From: Ruminococcus flavefaciens
Lineage (GTDB): Bacteria; Bacteroidota; Bacteroidia; Bacteroidales; P3
Assembly: GCA_023667315.1 (NCBI GenBank)
Contig: JAMPAI010000001.1
Span: 366,820 to 430,819 of the forward strand
Reading direction: 5' to 3'
Length of the DNA: 64,000 nucleotides
This document shows, in pieces, positions 54,025 through 62,647 of this stretch; within the stretch, counting starts at the first letter, position 1, and every line of letters begins with the position of its first letter. The notes beneath the pieces were generated by a model. That model was given only the letters and a program-made list of their open reading frames with translations. It was not told the origin of the DNA and did not search any database. Position numbers and translations under genes: made by a program.

Positions 54025-54879
54025 ATGTCCATGCGAACGATAACATTGTTAAGTGATTGGGGCACTTCGGACCATTATGCGGCCGTGGTGCGCGCCAGGC
54101 TGTATGCCCTGTTGCCTGAAGTGCGCGTGGTGGACATATCGCACCAGGTACCCCGCGACGATATTTATGCGGCGGCGCTCATGGCCTTCGATTCCTATTC
54201 GTATTTTCCGGAAGGAACGATACACATCATCGGGGTAGATGACATTGCCTCGTCCGAAAACATGCATCTGGTGGTGAAGTTCGACGGACACTTTTTTATC
54301 GGCGCCGACAACGGATTCTTTCGTATCCTGCAGAGCATATCGGGCAAAGAGGCGGATGCGGTCTATGAGATCATGGAGGTTTATCAAGACACATCGATCT
54401 TTACGTTCTCGACGCGGGATTTGTTCGTGAAGGTGGCGGCCCGGCTGGTGCTGGGGGTTCCGCTCGACCAAATAGGCCATGAAACCAAATTCAAGTCCAA
54501 GCTGTTGGACGGAAGCCGGCTTTTCGTACAGCGTGTGCCTCAGCGAGACCGTGAAGGACATTTGATAGGCTGGGACCTTACGGGCAGCGTATTGCGGATC
54601 GACGGATTCGGAAATGTCATCACCAATATCCCCAAGTCTCAATATGCCGCATGCCTGGTCAATTTTCCTTTTTCCGCCTTGTTGTTTAACAGTTGGAACG
54701 AAATTAAAGGCGGAAGGTTCGTCGATTCCTACAAGGATGTGCTTCCCGGAGAAGCGGCCTTTATTTTCTTGGCAAACGGCTTTTTGGAAATTTCGGTGAA
54801 CCGGGGCGAGGCATCCGCCTTATTCGGAATAAGCGATGGCTCAAAGGTGGTGATGCGTTTCGGTTTGCCTAAGAGATAG
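54025..54879 (+). CDS. S-adenosylmethionine hydroxide adenosyltransferase (DUF62)
   Basis: A 284-residue enzyme of the SAM-dependent fluorinase/chlorinase/hydroxide-adenosyltransferase superfamily, converting SAM to adenosine and methionine using water. TITLLSDWGTSDHYAAVVRA at the start with the nucleophile-activating Asp, VVDISHQVPRDDI, VVDDI-like GVDDIASS, GADNGFF, and C-terminal DGFGNVITNI. Start at 54025 or 54031; the frame extends to 53986, but that would put the start inside the promoter. It runs into the GldF-GldG fusion after 5 bp. Confidence 0.88.
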   Translation: MSMRTITLLSDWGTSDHYAAVVRARLYALLPEVRVVDISHQVPRDDIYAAALMAFDSYSYFPEGTIHIIGVDDIASSENMHLVVKFDGHFFIGADNGFFRILQSISGKEADAVYEIMEVYQDTSIFTFSTRDLFVKVAARLVLGVPLDQIGHETKFKSKLLDGSRLFVQRVPQRDREGHLIGWDLTGSVLRIDGFGNVITNIPKSQYAACLVNFPFSALLFNSWNEIKGGRFVDSYKDVLPGEAAFIFLANGFLEISVNRGEASALFGISDGSKVVMRFGLPKR

Positions 54880-54884
54880 AAACT

Positions 54885-57326
54885 ATGCGCTCGTTGCTCA
54901 ACAAAGAAATACGTTTGTTCTTTTCGGGACCCTTGGCGTACCTGGTGCTGGCGGTGTTCTTTGCCGCCAACGCCCTGATGCTGTTCGTGCTGCCCACTTC
55001 GTTCAATGTTTTCGATGCGGGTTACGCCTCGCTCGACGCCTTTTTTTCGTGGGCGCCGCTCGTGTTCCTGTTTTTGGTTCCGGCGCTGTGCATGCGCAGT
55101 TTCGCCGAAGAAAAAAAGAGCGGCACGATGGAGATGCTCCTCACCCGTCCGCTTACGCGCCTGCAACTGGTGGCGGCCAAGTTTTTGGCCGGATTGCTCT
55201 TGCTGGCGGTGAGCCTGCTGCCGGTGTTCCTCTACCTCTACACGGTTTCCAATCTGGCCTCCCCGCAGGGCAACTTCGACTTGGGTGCGTTCTGGGGCGC
55301 CCTTACGGGCTTGCTGCTGCTGGGCGCGGCCTTCGTGTCGGTGTGCGTGTTCATGTCTTCGCTCACGCAGAACCAGGTGGTGGCCTTTATCCTTTCGGTG
55401 GCCGCCTGCACCTTGCTGTATGTCGGTTTCGACCTGTTCGCCGCCCTGATTCCCGAAGGCGGGCTGAGCCTTTTCGTGGCCAAGCTGGGCATAAGCCAAC
55501 ACTATTCGGCCTTGAGCCGGGGCGTGGTCGATTTTCGGGATGTGGCGTACTATCTGAGCCTGGTCGTGCTTTTTTCGGGACTTACGGTGCTGGGGCTCGA
55601 CAAACGCCGGCAGACGTTCTGGAAACGCTACGCGCTGGCGGCCGCGCTGTTGGTTTTGGTGGATGTGCTGGCGGCGCTGCTGCCGTTCCGTCTCGATCTG
55701 ACCGCCGACAGGCGCTACACCCTGATGCCCGTTACCAAAGACATACTTAGGCAGGACGATGCGCCCGTGTATGTAAAGGTTTACCTTACGGGAAGCCTGC
55801 CGGCCGGGTTCAAGCGCCTGGAACGTTCGGTGCGCGAAACCTTGGATGAGTTCCGGATCTACCGTCCTTCCATCCGATATACCTTTACCGACATCTACGC
55901 GATAGAGGGCGAGGAGCAGCGGCAGGCCCTGATGCAGGAACTGGCGCAAAAAGGTATCAGCCCCACCCAACTGGAGGTAAAGACCAAGCAGGGGCTTACG
56001 CGGCGTCTTATCTTTCCGGCGGCCGAACTGCGCTGCGGCGGGCGTTCGGTGGCGGTGGGCCTGTTGAGCGAGCAGCTGGGGCGCGGTGCGGAAGAAACCC
56101 TCAACAACTCGATCGAGAACGTGGAACTGCAGCTGGCCAACGCCATCCGCGCCCTTACCGAGAAAGAGGCGGCGGGCATTGCCTTCCTGGAGGGCAACGG
56201 CGAGCTTACCTATTCGCAAACGGTGTCGTTCGGCAACGCGCTCAGTTCCTTTTACCGCGTTACCCGCGCCGCCTTGTCCGAAGATCCGGCCTCGCTCCTG
56301 AGGCAGGACAGCGCCGGAAACTGGCATCCCCGTTTTGCGGCGGCGGTGGTGGCGCATCCCACCAAGGCCTTTACCGAGGCGCAGAAGGCCGTGATAGACC
56401 AATACGTGATGCGCGGCGGCAAGCTGCTGTGGGTGATGGATGCCGGCAACGGCTCGCTCGATTCCTTGAAGGGCCAGTCGCTGTTCGACGCCATGCCCTA
56501 TCACCTTAACCTGGAAGACCTGTTTTTCCGTTACGGTTTCAGGCTCCGCAATGAAATGCTGCTGGACCGCAACGCCGCCCCCTCGCCGGTACTTACGGGC
56601 TATATGGGGAACCAGCCGATGATAGAGTTCATGCCCAATTACTACTGCCCGTTGGTGGAAACCGAAGCCCCGAATATGGGCGATGCCGCCTGTATGGCGC
56701 AGGAAACGGGCAGTATCCGCCTGCAGGTTGCCGCGGGCATAGACACGATAGAAAATGCGCTTAAGAAAACGCCGCTCCTGCAGACCTCGCCCTATTCGTT
56801 CCGGGTAAAGCTGCCGCACGCGATGTCGGCCGATCTGATGCGCAACCCGCCCGATTTGCGCCGTTTCGACCAAGGGCGGCAAACGGTGGCGCTGCTGCTG
56901 GAAGGCAACTTCCAGACGGCCTATCCCTTGGTGAAGCCCGAATGGAAGAACGCCGCCGGCTTCGACTATCTGAAACAGAGCGGGCCATCGGCCATGATGG
57001 TGGTGGGCGACGGCGATGTGGCGCGCAACGACATACTGCCCGACGGTCAGCCCCTTCCGCTGGGTTTTGACCGCTACACGCGGCAGATGTACGGCAACGG
57101 CAATTTCCTGGTGAACGCCGTGCACTACCTTACCGGCAACCGGGAATGGATCAAGCTCAAGCCGCGCGAGGTTCGGCTTCGGCTGTTGGACAAGGCCGTG
57201 CTCGAAAAACAGAAAAAGCGATATACCGTGATTAATTTCGTCTTGCCGATAGGGGCGGTGCTGGTGTTCGGCCTGTTCTTTACGGCCTTGCGCAAGAAAA
57301 GATACGCTGTCGGGACGCATGAATAG
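54885..57326 (+). CDS. GldF-GldG fusion: ABC-type permease fused to gliding-associated substrate-binding subunit
   Basis: An 813-residue membrane protein. Residues 1-245 form an ABC-2-type permease (GldF-like, six helices; FAEEKKSGTMEMLLTRPL loop). A helix near 250-270 then joins directly to a GldG-like region (DLTADRRYTLMPVTKDILRQ ... VPHPTKAFT-like VAHPTKAFTEAQKAVIDQYVMRGGKLLWVMDA) ending in a C-terminal helix (FVLPIGAVLVFGLFFTAL). In Flavobacterium these are two genes; here one continuous frame with no stop between. The GldA ATPase is not in the window. It overlaps the following gene by 8 bp. Confidence 0.87.
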   Translation: MRSLLNKEIRLFFSGPLAYLVLAVFFAANALMLFVLPTSFNVFDAGYASLDAFFSWAPLVFLFLVPALCMRSFAEEKKSGTMEMLLTRPLTRLQLVAAKFLAGLLLLAVSLLPVFLYLYTVSNLASPQGNFDLGAFWGALTGLLLLGAAFVSVCVFMSSLTQNQVVAFILSVAACTLLYVGFDLFAALIPEGGLSLFVAKLGISQHYSALSRGVVDFRDVAYYLSLVVLFSGLTVLGLDKRRQTFWKRYALAAALLVLVDVLAALLPFRLDLTADRRYTLMPVTKDILRQDDAPVYVKVYLTGSLPAGFKRLERSVRETLDEFRIYRPSIRYTFTDIYAIEGEEQRQALMQELAQKGISPTQLEVKTKQGLTRRLIFPAAELRCGGRSVAVGLLSEQLGRGAEETLNNSIENVELQLANAIRALTEKEAAGIAFLEGNGELTYSQTVSFGNALSSFYRVTRAALSEDPASLLRQDSAGNWHPRFAAAVVAHPTKAFTEAQKAVIDQYVMRGGKLLWVMDAGNGSLDSLKGQSLFDAMPYHLNLEDLFFRYGFRLRNEMLLDRNAAPSPVLTGYMGNQPMIEFMPNYYCPLVETEAPNMGDAACMAQETGSIRLQVAAGIDTIENALKKTPLLQTSPYSFRVKLPHAMSADLMRNPPDLRRFDQGRQTVALLLEGNFQTAYPLVKPEWKNAAGFDYLKQSGPSAMMVVGDGDVARNDILPDGQPLPLGFDRYTRQMYGNGNFLVNAVHYLTGNREWIKLKPREVRLRLLDKAVLEKQKKRYTVINFVLPIGAVLVFGLFFTALRKKRYAVGTHE

Positions 57327-58266
57327 GAAGCAGAAAATAAGTGTCGCTGCGGGTTCCGCGCTGCTGCTTTTACTGGCGGTCTGGGCCGCGTTTGCGGTAA
57401 GGGGGCGTTTTGCGGGCCGTATGCAGGATATACAGTTGCCGTTGGCGCGTGCGGCCAAGGTGGATAGGCTGGAGCTGCGTTTTTCCGATACCTGTACCCT
57501 GCGCTTGGAAAAACGGGAGGACGGGCGTTGGCAGGGCGTTTCGGAAGCCGGTACTTTCGAGGCGGACGAGGCGAGGATACAGGATTTTTTCTTGGTGCTC
57601 AATACCTGGGAAATCATGATGATTCCCGCCGACAGCCAGCGTGCGGTATGGAAGAACAAGCTTGGGGAACAGGGCGGGAAACTGCTGCTGAAGGCGGACG
57701 GACGCAAGGTGTTCGGGTGTACCTTTACGGAAACGGACGGATGTTTCGTGATCGGCATGGGAAAGCAGGTGTATGCGGTGGAGATGCCCTACAGCCAAAT
57801 GGATTTCCGGCATTTTTTCGGCTCGGACATGGCTTTGTGGCAGAACCGCCTGCTGTTTTTGTTCGACTATACCGGATTGGCTTCGGTGCGGGTTAACTTT
57901 CCGCAGCCGGAGCGTTCCTACCGTTTGCTGCGCACGGGCGACGCCTTTCTGTTGGAACGGGCGGCGGGCACGGACACGGTGGCGGCTTCGCGCGCGCAGG
58001 CCTACCTTTCTTCTTTCGGCAGGGTCTATTTCGATTACAGGGACGAGAAAGGTACAGCGGGCCAATGGCTGTACGATATGGAGGTCTGTCCGCGCGCAGG
58101 CGCATGCGTGGCTTTCTCGGTGTTCGAGAAAATTACCTACGGCCATCCCGATTTGTTCAAGGCCCTGGCGGTGGTGCCCCGGGGCGCGGTTCACGACACC
58201 GTGGAACTGCCCTATGTGGTTTTGGATAAACTGGTTAAACGCCCCGGGTGGTTCGGCGGGCGGTAG
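57319..58266 (+). CDS. DUF4340-like membrane-anchored protein
   Basis: A 315-residue protein with an N-terminal helix (SVAAGSALLLLLAVWAAFAV, 9-28) and a periplasmic beta-rich body (VDRLELRFSDTCTLRLEKREDGRW). Position after a GldF/GldG transporter and the repeated (LxLEKxxxGxW) units resemble DUF4340 proteins, which often accompany such transporters. It overlaps the fusion gene by 8 bp, so the three genes from 54025 act as one transcript. Function not known. Confidence 0.65.
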   Translation: MNRKQKISVAAGSALLLLLAVWAAFAVRGRFAGRMQDIQLPLARAAKVDRLELRFSDTCTLRLEKREDGRWQGVSEAGTFEADEARIQDFFLVLNTWEIMMIPADSQRAVWKNKLGEQGGKLLLKADGRKVFGCTFTETDGCFVIGMGKQVYAVEMPYSQMDFRHFFGSDMALWQNRLLFLFDYTGLASVRVNFPQPERSYRLLRTGDAFLLERAAGTDTVAASRAQAYLSSFGRVYFDYRDEKGTAGQWLYDMEVCPRAGACVAFSVFEKITYGHPDLFKALAVVPRGAVHDTVELPYVVLDKLVKRPGWFGGR

Positions 58267-58281
58267 GGAAGATATCCAGGC

Positions 58282-58312
58282 TTGAACTTCGGTTGAAAAA
58301 ATAGTATATTTG
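58282..58312 (+). promoter_or_regulatory. Promoter of dnaN
   Basis: TTG (58282-58284), 20-nt spacer, TATATTTG (58305-58312), an exact consensus match 61 nt before dnaN. Confidence 0.82.
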
Positions 58313-58373
58313 CGCTCGCGTAAAAAGCGCACGTTCCCCATTCAGGCGGAACGCTGTTAAAAAACTCAACGAT

Positions 58374-59504
58374 ATGAGATTTATTGTCAACAGCCAGCTG
58401 CTTTTGGAAAACCTCCAGAGCGTGAGCGGACTTTTGGTAGAAAACAAGGCCTTGCCGATCTTGGAAAAGTGCCTTTTTCGCATTAGCGGAAACACCCTTA
58501 CGTTGGTGGCTTCCGATTCGGAATCGATTGCGGTGGTGGATATTGCCCTGGAAGAAGTTACCGGCGAAGGCGCGGTGGCGGTTCCGGCGCGCAACCTGCT
58601 CGACATGCTTAAGACGATGCCCAACATCCCCTTGATCTTCAATGTGGATGAAGCCACTTCCGGCATCGAGGTATCGGGCGGCACCGGTCAATACAAGCTT
58701 ACCGGCGAACCGGCCGACACCTATCCCGAGATTCCCCAGATGGGCGGCGATACGGCGCTTACCGCCATTCCGTCCGATGTGCTGGTGCGTGCCATCTCCA
58801 AGACCGTGTTCGCCACGGGTAACGACCAGCTGCGCGCCACCATGTGCGGCGTGTTGTTCGAGATGAAGCCCGACGGCATGACCTTCGTGGCCACCGACGC
58901 CCACAAGCTGGTGCGTTACCGCCGCACCGACATCAAGACGCCCGCCGAAACCTCGTTCGTGGTGCCCAAGAAAGCATTGACGCTGCTCAAGAACATCCTT
59001 TCGCTGCACAAGGAAGCGGTGGAAGTGAAGGTGGAGGCCAACGAAAAGAACGTGTTCTTCCAGTTCGAGAACGTGCATATCAGCTGCCGTCTGGTGGATG
59101 GCCGCTATCCCAACTATCAGGCCGTTATCCCCACCGAGAATCCCAACAAGCTTACGGTGGCACGCCAGTCGTTCCTTACCTGTGTTAAGCGTATCTGCAT
59201 CTTCGCCAGCAAGGCCATGCCCCAGGCTCGCCTTACGATGAGCGGAGGCAGCGAAGTGCTGGTTTCGGCCGAAGACGTGGAAAACTCCAACGCCGCCAAG
59301 GAACGCATCGCCTGCCAGTACGAAGGCGACCCGATGGAGATCGGCTTCAACGCCCGCTATTTCCTCGAAATGCTCTCCAATCTCGAAACGGACGACGTTT
59401 GCCTGCAGATGTCGATGCCCAACCGCGCCGGCTTGATCGTGCCGGTGGGCGAGGGCGACGCCAACGAAGACATACTGATGCTGGTGATGCCCGTAATGTT
59501 GTAA
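58374..59504 (+). CDS. dnaN: DNA polymerase III beta sliding clamp
   Basis: A 376-residue clamp with three repeated domains (MRFIVNSQLLLENLQSVSGLLVENKALPILE; RVSFVVPKKALTLLK-like SFVVPKKALTLLKNIL; NARYFLEMLSNLETDDVCLQMSMPNRAGLIV), ending ILMLVMPVML, which matches the standard MPMR/L-type closure. Separate from dnaA. The next gene is a ferredoxin 35 bp away, transcribed in the same direction. Confidence 0.95.
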   Translation: MRFIVNSQLLLENLQSVSGLLVENKALPILEKCLFRISGNTLTLVASDSESIAVVDIALEEVTGEGAVAVPARNLLDMLKTMPNIPLIFNVDEATSGIEVSGGTGQYKLTGEPADTYPEIPQMGGDTALTAIPSDVLVRAISKTVFATGNDQLRATMCGVLFEMKPDGMTFVATDAHKLVRYRRTDIKTPAETSFVVPKKALTLLKNILSLHKEAVEVKVEANEKNVFFQFENVHISCRLVDGRYPNYQAVIPTENPNKLTVARQSFLTCVKRICIFASKAMPQARLTMSGGSEVLVSAEDVENSNAAKERIACQYEGDPMEIGFNARYFLEMLSNLETDDVCLQMSMPNRAGLIVPVGEGDANEDILMLVMPVML

Positions 59505-59539
59505 CAGACAATAATAAAACCTTAAAAAACTATATACAC

Positions 59540-59767
59540 ATGGCAAAATTCAAAGGTGCTATCGTGGTGGACAAGGAAAAGTGCAAAGGCTGCGGCATTT
59601 GCATGTCGATCTGTCCTACCAAAACGATAGGAATGTCGAAAGAAGTAAATGGCAAGGGCTATAACTTTGCCATTATGGTCAACGAGGAAAGCTGCGTTGG
59701 TTGCGCTTCCTGCGGCCGTATCTGCCCCGACGGCGTAATTACCGTTTACAAGGCGAAAGTAGATTAA
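59540..59767 (+). CDS. 2-oxoacid:ferredoxin oxidoreductase, delta (2[4Fe-4S]) subunit
   Basis: A 75-residue ferredoxin-type subunit with two cluster motifs: CKGCGICMSICP and CVGCASCGRICP, each CxxCxxCxxxCP. It passes electrons from the TPP site of the oxidoreductase to ferredoxin. First of four genes (delta, alpha, beta, gamma) reading to 62277. The frame is open from 59399, but MAKFKGAIVV is the natural start. Confidence 0.93.
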   Translation: MAKFKGAIVVDKEKCKGCGICMSICPTKTIGMSKEVNGKGYNFAIMVNEESCVGCASCGRICPDGVITVYKAKVD

Positions 59768-59794
59768 TTAGAAATCATCTAAAACAAAGTACAA

Positions 59795-60871
59795 ATGGAA
59801 GATTTGCGGTTAATGAAAGGAAATGAGGCTTTCGCCGAAGCCGCCATTCGCGCCGGATGCGACGGCTACTTCGGTTATCCCATTACTCCCCAGTCGGAAG
59901 TAATGGAATACCTCATGAAGGAAAGACCTGAAAACAGAACCGGCATGGTCGTTTTGCAGGCCGAAAGCGAAGTATCGTCTATCAATATGGTATATGCCGG
60001 CGCCGGTTGCGGCAAGCGGGTCATGACCTCCACCTCCAGCCCCGGTTACAGTCTTATGCAGGAAGGCATGTCGTATATCGCGGCGGCCGAATTGCCCTGT
60101 ATAGTGTTGAACGTGGTGCGCGGCGGTCCGGGTCTGGGTACGATCCAGCCTTCGCAGAGCGACTATTTCCAGGCCACCAAGGGCGGCGGACACGGCGACT
60201 ACCGTCTTATCGTGCTGGCTCCCTCCTCGGTTCAGGAAATGTCCGACTTCGTTTCGATGGGTTTCGACCTGGCGTTCAAATACCGTAACCCGGTGTTGAT
60301 CCTCGCCGACGGTGTTATCGGCCAGACGATGGAAAAAGTGGTTCTCCAACCGCAGCGTCCCCGTCTTACCGAAGAAGAAATCCGCAAGAACACGCCTTGG
60401 GCCACGGTGGGCAAGAGCATCGACCGCGAGCACAACATCGTTACCTCCTTGGACTTGCAGGCTGCAAGCCAGGAAAAACACGTGTTGCACCTGCAGGAAA
60501 AATACCGTGAGATCGAAGCTGCCGAATCCCGCTGCGAAATGATCAAGTGCGAAGACGCCGACTACGTTCTCGTAGCCTACGGTTCTTCGGCACGTATCTG
60601 CCAGAAGGCGGTAGATTTGCTCCGCGCCAAGGGTGTCAAGGTGGGTCTTCTCCGTCCCATTACGCTGTGGCCTTTCCCCTCGAAAGAAGTTAAGGAACTG
60701 GCTACGCGCGTAAAAGGTTTCATGTCGGTGGAAATGAGCTTGGGCCAAATGGTCGAAGACGTTAAGCTGGCGGTGGAAGGCAAAGTAAAAGTGGAATTCT
60801 TCGGCCGCTGCGGCGGTATCGTTCCGGCTCCCGAAGAAGTAGTTCACGCGGTAGAAACCAAATTATTATAG
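59795..60871 (+). CDS. 2-oxoacid:ferredoxin oxidoreductase, alpha subunit (VorB/KorA-like)
   Basis: A 358-residue pyrimidine-binding-type domain protein. LMKGNEAFAEAAIRAGCDGYFGYPITPQSEVMEYL at the start, VYAGAGCGKRVMTSTSSPGYSLMQEG, and the C-terminal transketolase-like fold (DYVLVAYGSSARIC, VKVGLLRPITLWPFP). Bacteroidales homologues are called 3-methyl-2-oxobutanoate dehydrogenase VorB; 2-oxoglutarate or indolepyruvate cannot be excluded. The four-subunit layout with ferredoxin as acceptor is typical of anaerobes. Confidence 0.92.
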   Translation: MEDLRLMKGNEAFAEAAIRAGCDGYFGYPITPQSEVMEYLMKERPENRTGMVVLQAESEVSSINMVYAGAGCGKRVMTSTSSPGYSLMQEGMSYIAAAELPCIVLNVVRGGPGLGTIQPSQSDYFQATKGGGHGDYRLIVLAPSSVQEMSDFVSMGFDLAFKYRNPVLILADGVIGQTMEKVVLQPQRPRLTEEEIRKNTPWATVGKSIDREHNIVTSLDLQAASQEKHVLHLQEKYREIEAAESRCEMIKCEDADYVLVAYGSSARICQKAVDLLRAKGVKVGLLRPITLWPFPSKEVKELATRVKGFMSVEMSLGQMVEDVKLAVEGKVKVEFFGRCGGIVPAPEEVVHAVETKLL

Positions 60872-60882
60872 GAGGAAGTAGG

Positions 60883-61656
60883 ATGTCTCAAAATATATGC
60901 ACCCCCGAAAACTTAGTTTATAAGAAAACCTCGCTGCTTACCGACAAGGTGATGCACTATTGCCCCGGTTGCGGCCACGGTACGATTCACCGCGCCTTGA
61001 TGGAAGTGGTGGACGAAATGGGGCTTCAGGACAAGACCGTGGGTATCGCCCCGGTAGGTTGTTCGGTTCTTGCCTACGATTACATGAACATCGATATGCA
61101 GGAAGCCGCCCACGGACGTGCGCCCGCGGTGGCTACGGCCATCAAGCGCCTTATGCCCGACAAGTTCGTGTTCACCTACCAGGGTGACGGCGACTTGGCC
61201 GCCATCGGTACGGGCGAAACCATTCACTGCTGCAACCGTGGCGAAAACATCCTCATGGTGTTCGTAAACAACGCCATTTACGGGATGACCGGCGGTCAGA
61301 TGGCTCCCACTACGCTGGAAGGCATGAAGACGGCCACTTCGCCCTACGGACGCGACGTGAACAAGGTGGGTTGGCCTTTGCGCATTACCGAAATGGTGGC
61401 CCAGCTCAACGGCGTCTGGAGTGCTTCCCGCCACACGGTTCACACCCCGGCCGCTGTCATGAAACTGAAGAAAGCCTTGAAGAAGGGCATCGAGGATTCC
61501 ATGGCCGGCAAGGGTACCTGCTTTGTGGAAGTCTGCTCCTCCTGCAACTCCGGTTGGAAAATGAGCCCCGTGGAAGCCAACAAATGGATGGAAGAACACG
61601 TGCTCGAATACTTCGTGCCCGGCGACATTAAAGTTGACGGTAAATTGGTGAGATAA
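60883..61656 (+). CDS. 2-oxoacid:ferredoxin oxidoreductase, beta (TPP-binding) subunit
   Basis: A 257-residue subunit that binds thiamine diphosphate. YCPGCGHGTIHRAL at the start, then YQGDGDLAAIGTGETIHCCNRGENILMVFVNN (the GDG...NN TPP/Mg motif), and MTGGQMAPTTLEG. Decarboxylates the 2-oxoacid and transfers the acyl group to CoA with the alpha subunit. Located 11 bp after the alpha gene. Confidence 0.94.
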   Translation: MSQNICTPENLVYKKTSLLTDKVMHYCPGCGHGTIHRALMEVVDEMGLQDKTVGIAPVGCSVLAYDYMNIDMQEAAHGRAPAVATAIKRLMPDKFVFTYQGDGDLAAIGTGETIHCCNRGENILMVFVNNAIYGMTGGQMAPTTLEGMKTATSPYGRDVNKVGWPLRITEMVAQLNGVWSASRHTVHTPAAVMKLKKALKKGIEDSMAGKGTCFVEVCSSCNSGWKMSPVEANKWMEEHVLEYFVPGDIKVDGKLVR

Positions 61657-61722
61657 AAACTCCGGCAAGGGGGGCGCGAGACGAAGTACGCGCCGGAACC
61701 TTGCCGGTTAAAACTTAAAGCA

Positions 61723-62277
61723 ATGACAGAAGAAATCATTATTGCCGGTTTCGGTGGCCAGGGGGTTTTGTCGATGGGCAAGATTCTGGCTTATTCCGGT
61801 GTTATGGAAAACAAGGAAGTTAGCTGGATGCCTTCCTACGGTCCCGAAATGCGCGGCGGTACAGCCAACGTAACGGTTATTATCAGCGACGAACGCATTT
61901 CTTCGCCCGTTATCACCAAATACGACACGGCGATTATCCTCAACCAGCAGTCGCTCGATAAGTTCGAAAGCACGGTTCAGCCCGGCGGCACGCTTATCTA
62001 CGACCCCAACGGCATTACCCACAAGCCGACCCGTAAGGACATCAACATTTACACGATCGAAGCCAACGACGCGGCCAACAAGATGGGTATGAACAAGGTG
62101 TTCAACATGATTGTGTTGGGCGGATTCTTGAAGATCAAGCCTTTGGTTCAGCCTGAATTTATCCACAAGGGTCTTGAAAAATCCTTGCCGGCGCGTCACC
62201 ACAACATGATTCCCGAAAACGAAAAGGCAATCGAACTGGGACGTACCCTCATCAAACAGGAACAGAAGGCTCAATAA
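61723..62277 (+). CDS. 2-oxoacid:ferredoxin oxidoreductase, gamma subunit
   Basis: A 184-residue Rossmann-like subunit: IIIAGFGGQGVLSMGKILAYSG, WMPSYGPEMRGGTANVTVIIS, and the C-terminal NMIVLGGFLKIKPLV. Completes the four-subunit enzyme. A strong terminator follows 22 bp on. Confidence 0.94.
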   Translation: MTEEIIIAGFGGQGVLSMGKILAYSGVMENKEVSWMPSYGPEMRGGTANVTVIISDERISSPVITKYDTAIILNQQSLDKFESTVQPGGTLIYDPNGITHKPTRKDINIYTIEANDAANKMGMNKVFNMIVLGGFLKIKPLVQPEFIHKGLEKSLPARHHNMIPENEKAIELGRTLIKQEQKAQ

Positions 62278-62299
62278 TCTGCTTTCTTGTCTGATGCCG

Positions 62300-62336
62300 A
62301 AGCCTGGCGGAACACAAGTTCCGTCAGGCTTTTTTG
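62300..62336 (+). terminator. Terminator of the oxidoreductase operon
   Basis: AAGCCTGGCGGAAC / GTTCCGTCAGGCTT with an ACAA loop; one G-U pair inside, followed by TTTTTT. Confidence 0.92.
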
Positions 62337-62359
62337 TGGCTCAATATGGCCGAAAAACA

Positions 62360-62520
62360 GCCAAAATATGAAATGAAAGTCGGTCAAAGTATGAAATGAA
62401 AAGTCGCCAAAATGCGAAATGAAAAACGGCCAAAATATGAAATGAAAAGTCGCCAAAATATGAAATAAAAGTTAGTCAAAGTATGAAATGAAAAGTCGCC
62501 AAAATATGGAATGAAGAAGT
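62360..62520. repeat. 23-bp tandem repeat, seven units
   Basis: Units start at 62360, 62383, 62406, 62429, 62452, 62475 and 62498, consensus GCCAAAATATGAAATGAAAAGTC, with 1-5 changes each. AT-rich in a GC-rich genome; lies in the 370-bp gene-free stretch between the oxidoreductase operon and hutI. Repeat-derived frames (FHFIFW on the minus strand) look meaningless. No spacers, so not a CRISPR. Confidence 0.92.
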
Positions 62521-62543
62521 ATCTTGGGCTTCGCCGAAGATAC
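62519..62543 (+). promoter_or_regulatory. Hairpin between minisatellite and hutI promoter
   Basis: GTATCTT / AAGATAC with a further GGC-TTC-GCC at its tip, separated by one G-G mismatch. It directly adjoins the last tandem unit and lies 28 nt before the hutI TTG. Function unknown. Confidence 0.55.
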
Positions 62544-62570
62544 TGCGCCTCGGCAAAATCAAATCGAGCT

Positions 62571-62602
62571 TTGCTTTTGCTCTCGGCTTATTCGTATCTT
62601 TG
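62571..62602 (+). promoter_or_regulatory. Promoter of hutI
   Basis: TTG (62571-62573), 21-nt spacer, exact -7 TATCTTTG (62595-62602). It shares GGCTTATTCGTATCTT with the manC promoter. Confidence 0.78.
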
Positions 62603-62647
62603 CAAGGCCTTGTTTTGCGAGGCTTTAACCGTTAAAATTCTACGGAT

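Noticed and set aside
54729-57758. 1009-residue open frame antisense to the GldF-GldG gene
   Set aside because: Shadow of a gene whose membrane helices and motifs are clear; Gln/Arg/His-rich with no domain.
62271-62456. 61-residue frame reading FHFIFW repeats
   Set aside because: It is a translation of the AT-rich tandem repeat and has no start signal or homologous pattern.
62360-62520. CRISPR array
   Set aside because: The 23-bp units are contiguous with no spacers and diverge from one another.
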